Source of the DNA: Paeniroseomonas aquatica
GTDB taxonomy: Bacteria > Pseudomonadota > Alphaproteobacteria > Acetobacterales > Acetobacteraceae
Assembly (NCBI RefSeq): GCF_030409335.1
Contig: NZ_JAUFPN010000059.1
Location: 42,254-106,253 of the forward strand
DNA: 64,000 bases
Reading direction: 5' to 3'
The position numbers and the translations under genes were made by a program. This document shows, piece by piece, positions 42,350 through 51,483 of the stretch; the stretch's first letter is position 1; each line of letters starts with the position of its first letter. The notes beneath the pieces are model-generated. The model was not told the DNA's origin. It did no database searches and was given only the letters and a program-made list of their open reading frames with translations.

Positions 42350-43513
42350 ATGTCCCAAACCCTCTCCACCCTCCTCGCCGCCGCCATCACCTCCGGCACC
42401 ACCACCGGCCTCGCCGCCACGATCGGGACCTCCACCCGCACCCTCTACACCGGCGCCTTCGGCCTCCGCTCCGCCGCCGAGCCCGCGGTGCCCTTCACCC
42501 CCGACACCGTGGTCTGGATCGCCTCCATGACCAAGGCGATCACCAGCATCGCCGCCCTGCAGCAGGTCGAGGCCGGCCGCCTCAGCCTCGACGGCCCGAT
42601 CGCCGACATCCTCCCCGAGCTCGCCGCGCCCGAGGTGCTGGAAGGCTTCACCCCCGGGGGCGAGCCCATCCTCCGCCCTGCCCGCGGCCGCATCACCCTC
42701 CGCCAGCTCCTCACCCATACCTCGGGCTTCAGCTACAACACCTGGAACGGGGATATCCTCCGCTACATGCAGCAGGCGGGCACCCCCGCCATCGCCACCT
42801 GCCGCCGCGCCGCCCTCCGCACCCCCCTCGTCGCCGACCCCGGCACCGCCTGGAACTACGGCATCGGCATCGACTGGGCCGGGCTGGCGGTGGAGGCCGT
42901 CACCGGCCGGACCCTGGCCGAGGCCATAGCCGAGGGCATCACCGGCCCCCTCGGCATGGCCGATACCGGCTTCCGCCTCACGCCCGCCATGCGCGGCCGC
43001 CTCGCCGCCATGCATGTCCGCACCGCCGAGGGCACCCTCAAGCCCATCCCCTTCGAGATCCCGCAGGACCCCGAATTCCACATGGGCGGCGGCGGCCTCT
43101 ACTCCACCGCGCCGGACTACCTGCGCTTCTGCCGCATGGTCCTGGCCGGCGGCACGCTGGACGGCGCCCGCATCCTAGCGCCCGAGACCACCGCCGCGCT
43201 CGGCCGCAGCCAGATGGGCGCGCTGAAGGTCTCCCGCCTGGTCAGCGTCCTGCCGGGCGCCTCGCACGATGCCGAGTTCTTCCCCGGCCAGCCCAAGTCC
43301 TGGTCCTGCGCCTTCATGCTGAACGAGCAGGCCCACCCGGAGGGCGGCCGCGGCCCCGGCAGCATGGCCTGGGCCGGCCTCGGCAATACCTATTACTGGA
43401 TCGACCCGGCCCGCGACCTCGCCGGGGTGCTGGTGACCCAGAGCCTGCCCTTCGCCGACCCCAAGGTGCTGGCGCTGCTCGACGCCTTCGAACGCGCCGC
43501 CTACGCGCTCTAG
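42350..43513 (+). CDS. Serine hydrolase, beta-lactamase class C-like
   Basis: This 387-residue enzyme of the penicillin-binding/EstB-type esterase family has the catalytic S59-x-x-K62 motif (WIASMTKAITSIAAL), and a likely general-base Tyr170 in TAWNYGIGID. Other landmarks are ITLRQLLTHTSGFSYNTWNG and FHMGGGGLYSTAPDYLRF. There is no signal peptide, so it is probably a cytoplasmic esterase rather than a drug-resistance beta-lactamase. GAGG precedes the ATG inside the AT-rich islet end, so its present promoter and ribosome binding site lie in foreign DNA. Confidence 0.86.
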   Translation: MSQTLSTLLAAAITSGTTTGLAATIGTSTRTLYTGAFGLRSAAEPAVPFTPDTVVWIASMTKAITSIAALQQVEAGRLSLDGPIADILPELAAPEVLEGFTPGGEPILRPARGRITLRQLLTHTSGFSYNTWNGDILRYMQQAGTPAIATCRRAALRTPLVADPGTAWNYGIGIDWAGLAVEAVTGRTLAEAIAEGITGPLGMADTGFRLTPAMRGRLAAMHVRTAEGTLKPIPFEIPQDPEFHMGGGGLYSTAPDYLRFCRMVLAGGTLDGARILAPETTAALGRSQMGALKVSRLVSVLPGASHDAEFFPGQPKSWSCAFMLNEQAHPEGGRGPGSMAWAGLGNTYYWIDPARDLAGVLVTQSLPFADPKVLALLDAFERAAYAL

Positions 43514-43699
43514 CCCGGGAACTGGCTTGCGCCGGGACTTCAGCAGGCGGCGACAAACCATTGATCTTAAAATAATTAATGCCCGGCCGGTGCCGTGGCC
43601 CCGCCGGGGATCGCGCCAGGCTGCACCCGAACCGCCGGCTGCGGCGTTGCACCCCATCTGCCGGCCCGCCCCGGGCCGGCCAACCGGAGCAACCCCCGC

Positions 43700-44098
43700 A
43701 TGAGCAAGCCCACCAATACCTGGTACGTCGTCGCCGATGGCGGCAAGGCCCGCATCCTCACCAAGACCGACGACGGCATGCGCACGCTCCGCAGCTTCGA
43801 CGCCTCCGGCAAGGCGAACGACGTCGAGAACGCCGACAGCGGCACCAGCCAGCTCAAGGCCCCCAAGGCCGATCCCAAGGACCAGGCCGAGTCTCACTTC
43901 GCCAAGGCCATCGCCGACCACCTGAACGAGGCCATCCGCCGCCACCAGACCGACAACCTGGTGATCGCCGCCGCCCCGCAGGTCCTGCACGGCATCCGCG
44001 AGGGCCTGAGCAAGGAGGCCGCCGCCAAGGTCGAGACGACGATGAGCAAGGACTACACCAACCTGCCCGACGCCGAGCTCGCCTCCCACTTCGCCTGA
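43700..44098 (+). CDS. Host attachment protein family
   Basis: This 132-residue protein resembles the family annotated as required for attachment to host cells. It starts NTWYVVADGGKARILTKTDD; the middle has DPKDQAESHFAKAIADHLNE and the end has TDNLVIAAAPQVLHGIREGL. GGAG lies upstream of the ATG at 43700. The fold resembles eRF1/archaeal release-factor domains in my recollection, so the attachment name may mislead. It is monocistronic, with a hairpin at 44141-44162 downstream. Confidence 0.8.
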   Translation: MSKPTNTWYVVADGGKARILTKTDDGMRTLRSFDASGKANDVENADSGTSQLKAPKADPKDQAESHFAKAIADHLNEAIRRHQTDNLVIAAAPQVLHGIREGLSKEAAAKVETTMSKDYTNLPDAELASHFA

Positions 44099-44140
44099 GC
44101 CTTGCATCCGTCCGCGGAACAGGATTATAAGCCTAGCGTC

Positions 44141-44162
44141 AGCCGGGCCTTCGCGCCCGGCT
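44141..44162 (+). terminator. Hairpin downstream of the host attachment gene
   Basis: The stem is AGCCGGGC (44141-44148) paired with GCCCGGCT (44155-44162), with a 6-base loop CTTCGC. It lies 43 bases after the stop codon. No T-tract follows. It probably terminates the upstream gene; the opposite-strand permease gene ends at 44285. Confidence 0.5.
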
Positions 44163-44243
44163 GGCGGCCCTGGCCCCTAAAACGCTCAATTCTAAAATTT
44201 CCCCGGCAAAATTCTGCAGGATCAACGGACTGGCCGGCGACGC

Positions 44244-44283
44244 TTGAGCGGCATTGAGCCGAATTGAGCGAATTTGAGCGGAA
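44244..44283. repeat. Four tandem 10-bp repeats TTGAGCnnnn
   Basis: TTGAGC occurs at 44244, 44254, 44264 and 44274, exactly one helical turn apart; the intervening four bases vary (GGCA, CGAA, GAAT, GGAA). An inverted copy GCTCAATT occurs further left, near 44181. The array ends just before the stop codon of the minus-strand permease gene at 44285. It may be a protein-binding array or replication slippage; nothing else marks a function. Confidence 0.65.
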
Positions 44284-44284
44284 T

Positions 44285-45187
44285 TTATTTCCGCTCGCTG
44301 CGCGGGTCGAGCGCATCCCGCAGCCCGTCGCCCATCAGGTTGAAGGCCAGCACCACCAGGAAGATCGCCAGCCCCGGGAAGACCGCCAGCCAGGGCGCCT
44401 GGGTCAGGAAGCGCTGCGCCGAATTCAGCATCGACCCCCAGCTCGGCGCCGGCGGCTGCTGCCCGAGCCCGAGGAAGCTGAGCGAGGCCTCGGCGATGAT
44501 CGCCTCGGCGATGGAGAGCGTCGCCTGCACCAGCAGCGGCGGCACGATGTTCGGCAGCACGTGCAGCAGCCCGAGCCGCCAGGGCGGGTTGCCCAGGGCG
44601 CGGGCCGCCTCCACCCAATCCGTCGCCTTGACCTCGAGCGTCATGCCCCGCGCCAACCGGACGAAGACCGGCGAGGCCGTGATGGCGATCGCCAGCATGG
44701 CATTCTCCAGCGCCGGCCCGAGGAAGGCGGCCAGGGCGATGGCCAGGATCAGGAAGGGCACCGAGAGCATCGCATCCGCGACGCGGGAGACCAGCGTATC
44801 CGTCCAGCCCCCCGCCAGCCCCGCCAGCAGCCCGACCGGCACCCCGATCAGCAGCGCCACCGTCACCGAGATCACCCCCGCCGCCATCGAGGCCCGCGCC
44901 CCCCAGAGCACCCGGGAGAGCACGTCCCGCCCGTTCTCGTCCGTGCCGAACCAATGTTCGGCGGAGGGCGGCTTGCGGATCGCGGTCCAGGAGGTCTGCA
45001 GCGGATCTGCCGGGGAGATCCAGGGCGCCAGCAGCGCCGCCAGGAGGAAGGCGACCACCACCACCAGCCCGAACACCGCCAGCCGATGCCGCAGGAAGCG
45101 CCGCAGCGCCCGCCGGGCGGGGCTCTCGGCCGCGCTCGGGCGCGGCGCCGCCGCGGTCATGGTCCCGTCGAGCCCCTGGCGCTGCAT
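44285..45187 (-). CDS. Peptide/nickel-type ABC transporter permease, DppC-like
   Basis: This 300-residue inner-membrane permease has the N-terminal segment LAVFGLVVVVAFLLAALLAP and the family phrase HWFGTDENGRDVLSRVLWG. The EAA loop is in DWVEAARALGNPPWRLGLLH, and the C-terminus has AEASLSFLGLGQQPPAPSWG. The ATG at 45187 has GGAGGG upstream. The usual partners (DppB-type permease, binding protein, two ATPases) are not on either side, so this copy is an orphan in the window; the gene upstream is divergent. Confidence 0.88.
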   Translation of the reverse strand: MQRQGLDGTMTAAAPRPSAAESPARRALRRFLRHRLAVFGLVVVVAFLLAALLAPWISPADPLQTSWTAIRKPPSAEHWFGTDENGRDVLSRVLWGARASMAAGVISVTVALLIGVPVGLLAGLAGGWTDTLVSRVADAMLSVPFLILAIALAAFLGPALENAMLAIAITASPVFVRLARGMTLEVKATDWVEAARALGNPPWRLGLLHVLPNIVPPLLVQATLSIAEAIIAEASLSFLGLGQQPPAPSWGSMLNSAQRFLTQAPWLAVFPGLAIFLVVLAFNLMGDGLRDALDPRSERK

Positions 45188-45336
45188 GCGGCGATCCCTC
45201 CGCAGGCCGCGGCGGCCTGGGCTTGAAGTGGACCCGCGCGGCCCCCGCGCCGAGGGGCCGCAGCGGGCGCGGCTGAAGCCCGCTTCTACCGGCCTGCCGC
45301 CCGCCCCGGCAAATTCGCCGCCCCACCCGGCTGCGC

Positions 45337-45349
45337 TATGCTGGCCGCA
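45337..45349 (+). promoter_or_regulatory. Possible -10 box of a leaderless kdpD transcript
   Basis: TATGCT (45337-45342) fits the TAnnnT rule of a sigma-70 -10 element and lies seven bases before the kdpD ATG. A transcript from it would start at or next to the ATG. No Shine-Dalgarno sequence is visible upstream of that ATG. The -35 (TTCGCC at 45314-45319) is poor. Tentative. Confidence 0.25.
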
Positions 45350-47976
45350 TGTCCCAATCCAGGCCCGACCCCGATGCCCTGCTCGCCGTCGCGGCCCGGG
45401 AGGGCAGGGGCCGGCTGAAGGTCTTCCTCGGCGCCGCCCCCGGCGTCGGCAAGACCTACGCCATGCTGGAGGAGGCCCGCCGCCGTCAGGCCGGCGGCAC
45501 CGATGTCCTGGCCGGCCTCATCGAGACCCACGGCCGGGCGGAGACGGAAGCCCAGCTCGGCACCCTGCCCGTGCTGCCCCGCATCGCCCCCGGCGACCCC
45601 CGCCTCGCCGAATTCGACCTCGACGCCGCGCTCGCCCGCCGCCCCGCGGTGCTGCTGCTGGACGAGCTGGCCCATAGCAACGCCCCCGGCAGCCGCCACC
45701 CCAAGCGCTGGCAGGACGTGGCGGAGCTGCGCGCCGCCGGCATCGAGGTCTGGACCACCATGAACATCCAGCACCTGGAAAGCCTGTCGGAGCCGGTCGC
45801 CCGCATCACCGGCATCCGCGTGGCGGAGACCGTGCCCGACCGGGTGCTGGCCGAGGCCGATGCGGTCGAGCTGATCGACCTCCCCCCGGCCGAGCTGCTG
45901 GAGCGGCTGCGCCAGGGCAAGGTCTACCGCCCCGACCAGGCGGCCCGCGCCCTGCGCGGCTTCTTCCGCGAGGGCAACCTGGCGGCGCTCCGCGAACTCG
46001 CGCTCCGCCGCACCGCCGACCGGGTCGATGCCGACGTCACCGGCTACATGCGCAGCCACGCCATCGCCGGTCCCTGGCCGAGCGGCGACCGGGTGCTGGC
46101 GCTGCTCGGCGGCGATGCCGGTGCCGCGGCGGTGGTCCACCACGCCCGGCGGATTGCCGATGCGCTGCGGGCGCCGCTGCTGGCGCTGCATGTCGAGCGG
46201 CCGGCGGCGCTCGCGGCCGGCGGCGTCGCCGCGGCCGCGCTCCGCCTCGCCGAGGGACTCGGCGCCGAGGCCGAGACGGTGGTGGCGGCCGACCTGCCGC
46301 GCGCCAGCCTGGCCGAGGCGCGGGCCCGCAACCCCACCCACCTCGTGCTCGGCCGCGGCCGCCCGGCCTGGTGGCGGCGCGGCCTGGCGACGGCGCTGCT
46401 GCGCCAGGGCGCCGGTTACACCCTGCACCTGGTGCCCGAGCCGGCCGCGCCGCTGCGCGCCCCGCGGCCCCGGCCCGCCCTGCCGCGCTGGTTCGGCTGG
46501 GCGGCGGTGCCGGCGCTGGTCGCCGGCGCGACGCTGGTCGCCTTCGCCACCGACGGCACCGTGCCGGAAGGCGCGATGGGCATGATCTACCTCGTCGCCA
46601 TCGTCGCCGCGGCGGTGGGCTTCGGCCCGGCACAGGGGCTGGCGGCGGCGGCGCTGGCCTTCCTCGCCTGGAATTTCCTGTTCCTGCCGCCGCGCTACAC
46701 GCTGGCGATCGCCGGACCGCAGGACGTGGTGGGCGTCGTGGTCTTCGCCCTGGTGGCGCTGCTGCTGGCCGGCACCACCGGCGGGCTCGGCCGCTCGGTG
46801 CGGGCGGCCCAGGCGCGGCTGCACGGGCTGCGGCGGCTGGTCGAGTTCAGCCGGCTGCTCGGTGCCGCCGGCACCCCGGGCGACCTGCTGGAGGCGGTGG
46901 CGCGCCAGGCCGAGCGCATCGCCGGCCGCCCCGCCTGCGTGCTCATGCCGCTGCCCCCGCCACCGGGCCAGACGGACGCCGAACCGGTGCTCCGCGCCGC
47001 CGTGCCGCAGGAGGCCGAGCCGGACGCGGCGGCCATGGCCGCGGCGCGCTGGGCCCTGGCGCATGGCCGCCCGACCGGTCGCGGCACCGATACCCTGCCG
47101 GCCGGCACCGCCTGGCAATTCCGCCCGATGCGCACCGCCCGCGGCACGGTCGGGCTGCTCGGGCTGCGGCTCGGCGACGCGGCGGCGCTGGAGGCCGAGG
47201 CCGACCGGACGCTGGATGCGCTGCTCGACCAGGCGGCGGTCGCGATCGAGCGCGCCGAGCTGATGGAGGCCGGCGCCCGCGCCGCCGCCCGGGCCGAGAC
47301 CGAGCAGCTCCGGGTCGCGCTCCTGACTTCGCTCGGCCACGACCTGCGGACGCCGCTGACCGCCATCCGCGGCGCCCTCGGCACCCTGCGGGCCGCCAAC
47401 CTGCCGGCGGCGGTGCGCGAGGATCTGCTGACCGCCGCCGAGGAGGAGACGGTGCGGCTGACCCGGACCATCGGCAACATCCTCGACATCGTCCGGCTGG
47501 AGAATGGCCAGGTCGAGCCCCGCCGCGAGCCGGTCGACGTCGCCGAGGCGCTGGAGGCCGCCGCCGCCCGGCTGGAACGCGCCACCGGCCGCCGCATCCG
47601 CCGCCGCATCGAGCCGGGGCTGCCGGAGCCGCGGCTCGATCCGGCGCTGCTTGACCAGGTGCTGGGCAATCTGCTCGACAACGCCCTCAAATTCTCCGGC
47701 CCGGAGGGCGCGGTCACGGTCGCGGCGCGGCGGGAGGGCATGGAAGTGGCGATGCTGGTGGAGGACGACGGCCCGGGCATCCCCTCGGGCGAGCTGGGGC
47801 GGATCTTCGCCCCCTTCTTCCGCGCCAGCCGGGCCGACCGGATCGCCGCCGGCAGCGGCCTCGGCCTCGCCATCGGCCGCGGCCTGACCCAGGCCATGGG
47901 CGGGCGGATCGGCGCCGAGAGCCCCATCCTGCCCGGCGGCCGCGGCACCCGGCTGATCCTGCGCTTCCCGGCATGA
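45349..47976 (+). CDS. kdpD: Osmosensitive K+ channel sensor histidine kinase
   Basis: This 875-residue membrane kinase normally senses K+ limitation and phosphorylates KdpE. The N-terminal KdpD domain has Walker A GAAPGVGKT (G28-T36) and LLLDELAHSNAPGSRHPKRW; a universal-stress-like domain follows (about 240-360). Four transmembrane segments lie around 385-490 (VPALVAGATLVAFATDGTV onward). A GAF-like region precedes the kinase core, with phospho-acceptor H664 (SLGHDLRTPLTAIRG), N-box NLLDNALKFSG and G-boxes DDGPGIP and GSGLGLAIGRG. The stop overlaps kdpE (ATGA). No kdpFABC pump genes are adjacent. Confidence 0.93.
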   Translation: MSQSRPDPDALLAVAAREGRGRLKVFLGAAPGVGKTYAMLEEARRRQAGGTDVLAGLIETHGRAETEAQLGTLPVLPRIAPGDPRLAEFDLDAALARRPAVLLLDELAHSNAPGSRHPKRWQDVAELRAAGIEVWTTMNIQHLESLSEPVARITGIRVAETVPDRVLAEADAVELIDLPPAELLERLRQGKVYRPDQAARALRGFFREGNLAALRELALRRTADRVDADVTGYMRSHAIAGPWPSGDRVLALLGGDAGAAAVVHHARRIADALRAPLLALHVERPAALAAGGVAAAALRLAEGLGAEAETVVAADLPRASLAEARARNPTHLVLGRGRPAWWRRGLATALLRQGAGYTLHLVPEPAAPLRAPRPRPALPRWFGWAAVPALVAGATLVAFATDGTVPEGAMGMIYLVAIVAAAVGFGPAQGLAAAALAFLAWNFLFLPPRYTLAIAGPQDVVGVVVFALVALLLAGTTGGLGRSVRAAQARLHGLRRLVEFSRLLGAAGTPGDLLEAVARQAERIAGRPACVLMPLPPPPGQTDAEPVLRAAVPQEAEPDAAAMAAARWALAHGRPTGRGTDTLPAGTAWQFRPMRTARGTVGLLGLRLGDAAALEAEADRTLDALLDQAAVAIERAELMEAGARAAARAETEQLRVALLTSLGHDLRTPLTAIRGALGTLRAANLPAAVREDLLTAAEEETVRLTRTIGNILDIVRLENGQVEPRREPVDVAEALEAAAARLERATGRRIRRRIEPGLPEPRLDPALLDQVLGNLLDNALKFSGPEGAVTVAARREGMEVAMLVEDDGPGIPSGELGRIFAPFFRASRADRIAAGSGLGLAIGRGLTQAMGGRIGAESPILPGGRGTRLILRFPA

Positions 47977-48671
47977 GCCAGCCCGAGGGCCCCCGCATCC
48001 TGGTCATCGACGACGAGCCGCAGATCCACCGCTTCCTCGGCCCGGCGCTGGAGGCGGCCGGCTATGCCCCGCTGCGCGCCGAGACCGCGGCGGAAGGCCT
48101 GCGGCTGGCCGCCACCCGCAGCCCGGCGCTGGTGCTGCTCGACCTCGGCCTGCCCGACCTCGACGGGCAGCAGGTGCTGGCCCGGCTGCGCGGCTTCTGC
48201 GCCGCGCCGGTCATCATCGTCTCGGCGCGGGAGCGGGAGGCGGAGAAGGTCGCGGCGCTGGACGCCGGGGCGGACGACTACGTCGAGAAGCCCTTCGCCC
48301 TCGGCGAGCTGCTGGCCCGGGTGCGGGCGGCGCTGCGCCGGGCCGCCGCCGCCGCTGGGGCGCCCGACCCGGCCGGGGTGGTGCGGCTGGCCGGGCTCGA
48401 GGTCGACCTCGGCCGCCGCCAGGCCCGGGTGGAAGGCCAGCCGCTGAAGCTGACCCCGCGCGAATGGTCGCTACTGGTGGCGCTGCTGCGGGCCAGCGGC
48501 CGGGTGGTGACGCAGCGGCAATTGCTGACCGCCATCTGGGGCCCGGCGCATGCCGAGGATGCGCAGTACCTGCGGGTCTATGTCGGCCAGCTGCGGCAGA
48601 AGCTCGGCCCCGCCGCCGGGCTGCTGCGGACCGAGCCGGCGGTGGGCTACCGGCTCTCGGACGAGGCCTGA
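47973..48671 (+). CDS. kdpE: Response regulator of the Kdp system
   Basis: This 232-residue OmpR-type regulator has a receiver domain with acidic pocket VIDDEPQIHR, phospho-acceptor D57 (LVLLDLGLPDLDG), a switch Ser in VIIVSARERE, and Lys in DYVEKPFALGELL. The C-terminal winged helix contains PLKLTPREWSLLVALLRASG and LRVYVGQLRQKLG. It is coupled to kdpD by ATGA. Its usual target, kdpFABC, must lie outside the window or be absent. Its last 25 bases overlap the end of the opposing O-antigen-ligase-like gene. Confidence 0.93.
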   Translation: MSQPEGPRILVIDDEPQIHRFLGPALEAAGYAPLRAETAAEGLRLAATRSPALVLLDLGLPDLDGQQVLARLRGFCAAPVIIVSAREREAEKVAALDAGADDYVEKPFALGELLARVRAALRRAAAAAGAPDPAGVVRLAGLEVDLGRRQARVEGQPLKLTPREWSLLVALLRASGRVVTQRQLLTAIWGPAHAEDAQYLRVYVGQLRQKLGPAAGLLRTEPAVGYRLSDEA

Positions 48672-49897
48672 TCGGCCTCGCGCCGCGGCACCCCGGCGGC
48701 GGCGGCCAGCGCGAGCAGCTCCGCGCCGACCCACCATTCCTGCCAGATGCCGAAGCTCAGCATCGCCGTCACCGCGCCGGCCGCCAGCATGGCCAGCGCG
48801 ACCGCATTGCCGCAGGCCAGCGCCAGCCCCGCCGCCAGCAGCGCCGCCAGCACCACGCCCGGCCAGCCGAGCTCCAGCCGGAGCTGCAGCGCGCCATTGT
48901 GCGGATGCAGCGGCAGCAGCTGGGCGGTGGCCAGCCAGCCATGGCTCGCCGAGCCGCCGTCGAGCCCGAAGCGGCCGAGCGCCGCCGGCCCCGGATGGTC
49001 CGACCGGCCGGGGATGCTGCGGCTCGCCTCCATGCCCCAGCCCAGCAGCGGCCGGTCGTCGATGCGGTGGATGACGAAATCCCAGATCAGCAGCCGGTGC
49101 GCCGCCGAGGGAGGGATCCCCGCCGCCGGCACCCCGCGGGTCAGCACCGGGCCGAGCGCCAGCGGCATGGCGATGATCGCCAGCGCCAGTGCCGCGCCGA
49201 GGGTGACGGCGGTCCGCCGCGGCAGCAGCAGCGCCACCGCGCCGGTGACCAGCGCCGCGCCGACCGCCAGCTTGGCCGCTTCCCCCGGCAGCGCCACCAG
49301 CACCGCCGCGCCGCCGAGCAGGACCAGCGCCCGCAGCCAGCGCGGCAGCGGCGCCGCCGCCACCAGCGGCAGCCACAGCGCCATGGCCGAGGCCGCCGGC
49401 TTGAGGCCGAAGGCGAGGCCGGGCGGGATGGTCTCGAGCCCGCGCACCGCGGCGCGGATGGCATTGCCGCTGGCGGCATCCAGCCCGGCCAGCGCCAGCC
49501 CGCCGACCAGCCCGGCGGTCGCCAGCCGCAGCAGCCGGCGCTGCGCCGCCACGGCATCGGCCGCCACCGCCCTTGCGGCGGCGATGCCGAGGGCGACGAA
49601 GCCGCCGAGCTGCAGCGCGGTGCCGAGCGCCCGCCAGGGCTCCGGCGCCCAGGCGGCGGTCAGCGCCGCCCAGCCGAAGGTCGCCAGGGCCAGCCCGGCC
49701 AGGATATTGCGGGGGAAATCCACCGGCCAGGACCAGCCGCCCAGCGCCCGCCGATGCGCCAGCACGCAGCCCGCCAGCGCGACAACCGCGATGGGGGCCA
49801 GTGCCTTCGACTGCAGCACCCCGGCCGCCGGCGCGATCGCCAGCGCGACGGCCAGGGGGAAGCTCGGCGCGGCCCACCAGGGCCGCGCCGCATCCAT
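48647..49897 (-). CDS. O-antigen ligase-like (Wzy_C) membrane protein
   Basis: This 416-residue integral membrane protein has about 11 hydrophobic segments. The Wzy_C core is HRLLIWDFVIHRIDDRPLLG and the periplasmic-loop motif HPHNGALQLRLELGWPGVVL, in which the HNxxLQ pattern is typical of O-antigen ligases and polymerases. The ATG at 49897 is preferred; a TTG at 49906 would add three residues. It probably joins or polymerises surface polysaccharide. No other polysaccharide genes surround it. Its 3' end overlaps kdpE by 25 bases on the opposite strand. Confidence 0.78.
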   Translation of the reverse strand: MDAARPWWAAPSFPLAVALAIAPAAGVLQSKALAPIAVVALAGCVLAHRRALGGWSWPVDFPRNILAGLALATFGWAALTAAWAPEPWRALGTALQLGGFVALGIAAARAVAADAVAAQRRLLRLATAGLVGGLALAGLDAASGNAIRAAVRGLETIPPGLAFGLKPAASAMALWLPLVAAAPLPRWLRALVLLGGAAVLVALPGEAAKLAVGAALVTGAVALLLPRRTAVTLGAALALAIIAMPLALGPVLTRGVPAAGIPPSAAHRLLIWDFVIHRIDDRPLLGWGMEASRSIPGRSDHPGPAALGRFGLDGGSASHGWLATAQLLPLHPHNGALQLRLELGWPGVVLAALLAAGLALACGNAVALAMLAAGAVTAMLSFGIWQEWWVGAELLALAAAAGVPRREADQASSESR

Positions 49898-49933
49898 CGT
49901 GTTCAAGCCATGGACTCTTTCAGCTCGGCCAGG

Positions 49934-51328
49934 TCAGACCGCGGCGAGGCTTTCGCGGCGGACCGTCACCATGATCTCGTCCAGCGACTTGCCGAAGCGG
50001 TTCAGCATCTCGTCGACCTCCTCCTCGGTGATGATCAGCGGCGGGGAGAAGCCGAGGCTGTCATTGGCCATGGAGCGCAGGATGACGCCGTTCTGCTCGC
50101 CGACCTTGGTCAGGCGGATGCCGACCTTCTGCGCTGGGTCGAAGTTGCGCTTGGTCGCCTTGTCGGCCACCAGCTCGACGGCGCCGATCATGCCGGTGCC
50201 GCGGACCTCGCCGACCAGCGGGTGGTCGGCGAAGCGGGCGCGGAGCTGCGCCTGGAGATAGGCACCGACCTTCGCCACATGGTCGCCCATGTTCATTTCG
50301 TCGTAGATCTTCAGCGTCTCGATGGCGACCGCGGCCGGCACCGGATGGCCGGAATAGGTGAAGCCATGGCCCCAGGTGCCGATGGTCGACGACCCCTCGG
50401 CGATGCCCTGGAAGACCTTCTCGTTCACCATCACCGCCGAGATCGGCAGGTAGGAGGCGCTGAGCGCCTTGGCGCAGACCAGGATGTCCGGCTCGATGCC
50501 GAGCGTCTGGCTGCCCCAGTAGCTGCCGGTGCGCCAGAAGCCGCAGATCACCTCGTCGACCACCATCAGCACGTCGTGCTTCTTCAGCACCGCCTGGATC
50601 TTCGGGAAGTAGGTGGCGGGCGGCAGGATGACGCCGCCGGCGCCCATGATCGGCTCGGCCCAGAAGGCGGCGACCGTCTCCGGCCCCTCGGCGATGATCT
50701 TGGCGTCCAGCTCCTCGGCGAGGCGGGTGGCGAAGGCCTCCTCGGATTCGCCGGGCAGGGCGTTGTGGTAGTGGTGCGGCGTCGAGACGTGGTGGAAGCC
50801 CGGCAGCGGCAGGTCGAACAGCTTGTGGTTCACCGGCAGGCCGGTGAGCGAGGCGGCGGCGAGGGTGATGCCGTGGTAGCCCTTGATCCGGGCGATCAGC
50901 TTCTTCTTCTCGGGCCGGCCGATCGCGTTGTTCATGTACCAGATCATCTTGATGGCGCTGTCGTTCGCCTCCGACCCGGAGTTGGCGAAGAAGACCTTGC
51001 TCATCTTCGCCGGCGCACGCTCGATCAGCATCTCGCTGAGGTCGATCAGCGGCTCGTGCGACTTGGCGGTGAAGGCGTGGTAGAACGGGAGCTTGCGCAT
51101 CTGCGTCGCGGCGGCCTGGACCAGGCGCTCGTTGTCGAAGCCGAGGCTGGCGCACCACAGCCCGGCGACGCTCTCGATGTATTCCTTGCCCTGGTCGTCA
51201 TAGACCCGGACGCCCTTGCCGCGGCTGATGACGACCGGGCCGGTCTCGAGATGCGCCTTGTGGTCGGTATAGGGGTGCAGCGCATAGGCGATGTCACGGG
51301 CGGCATTGGAATTGCGGGGCGGGGTCAT
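49934..51328 (-). CDS. Class III PLP-dependent aminotransferase
   Basis: This 464-residue omega-aminotransferase uses pyridoxal phosphate to move an amino group from an amine or omega-amino acid, probably to pyruvate. Features are VAGLWCASLGF, FFANSGSEANDSAIKMIWY (phosphate grip), RIKGYHGITLAAASLTGLP, VVDEVICGFWRTGSY, and the PLP lysine in VCAKALSASYLPISA. GTWGHGFTYSGHPVPAA is also typical. AGGAAGG lies upstream of the ATG at 51328. Likely donors are putrescine, taurine or beta-alanine. It is divergent from lysE. Confidence 0.88.
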   Translation of the reverse strand: MTPPRNSNAARDIAYALHPYTDHKAHLETGPVVISRGKGVRVYDDQGKEYIESVAGLWCASLGFDNERLVQAAATQMRKLPFYHAFTAKSHEPLIDLSEMLIERAPAKMSKVFFANSGSEANDSAIKMIWYMNNAIGRPEKKKLIARIKGYHGITLAAASLTGLPVNHKLFDLPLPGFHHVSTPHHYHNALPGESEEAFATRLAEELDAKIIAEGPETVAAFWAEPIMGAGGVILPPATYFPKIQAVLKKHDVLMVVDEVICGFWRTGSYWGSQTLGIEPDILVCAKALSASYLPISAVMVNEKVFQGIAEGSSTIGTWGHGFTYSGHPVPAAVAIETLKIYDEMNMGDHVAKVGAYLQAQLRARFADHPLVGEVRGTGMIGAVELVADKATKRNFDPAQKVGIRLTKVGEQNGVILRSMANDSLGFSPPLIITEEEVDEMLNRFGKSLDEIMVTVRRESLAAV

Positions 51329-51483
51329 GGCAGGGCCTTCCTGACGGATGCCGCATCCTAGGCCCGGAAGGCCGGGCAACCCAAGACCTGCCGGCATCGT
51401 TCCGCCGCGGCGCGCTTTCCCGGGGGGGGCGCCGCGCGGCCGGGCCTGGGCTGCGGCGGCGATATCCGCTATGCGCGGGCACC

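Noticed and set aside
42350..43513. A beta-lactam resistance gene
   Set aside because: It has the SxxK motif but no signal peptide, so a periplasmic beta-lactamase role is unlikely; an esterase is more plausible.
45286..47340. A 684-residue open frame antisense to kdpD
   Set aside because: kdpD shows all its expected motifs on the plus strand; the antisense frame is compositionally biased and featureless.
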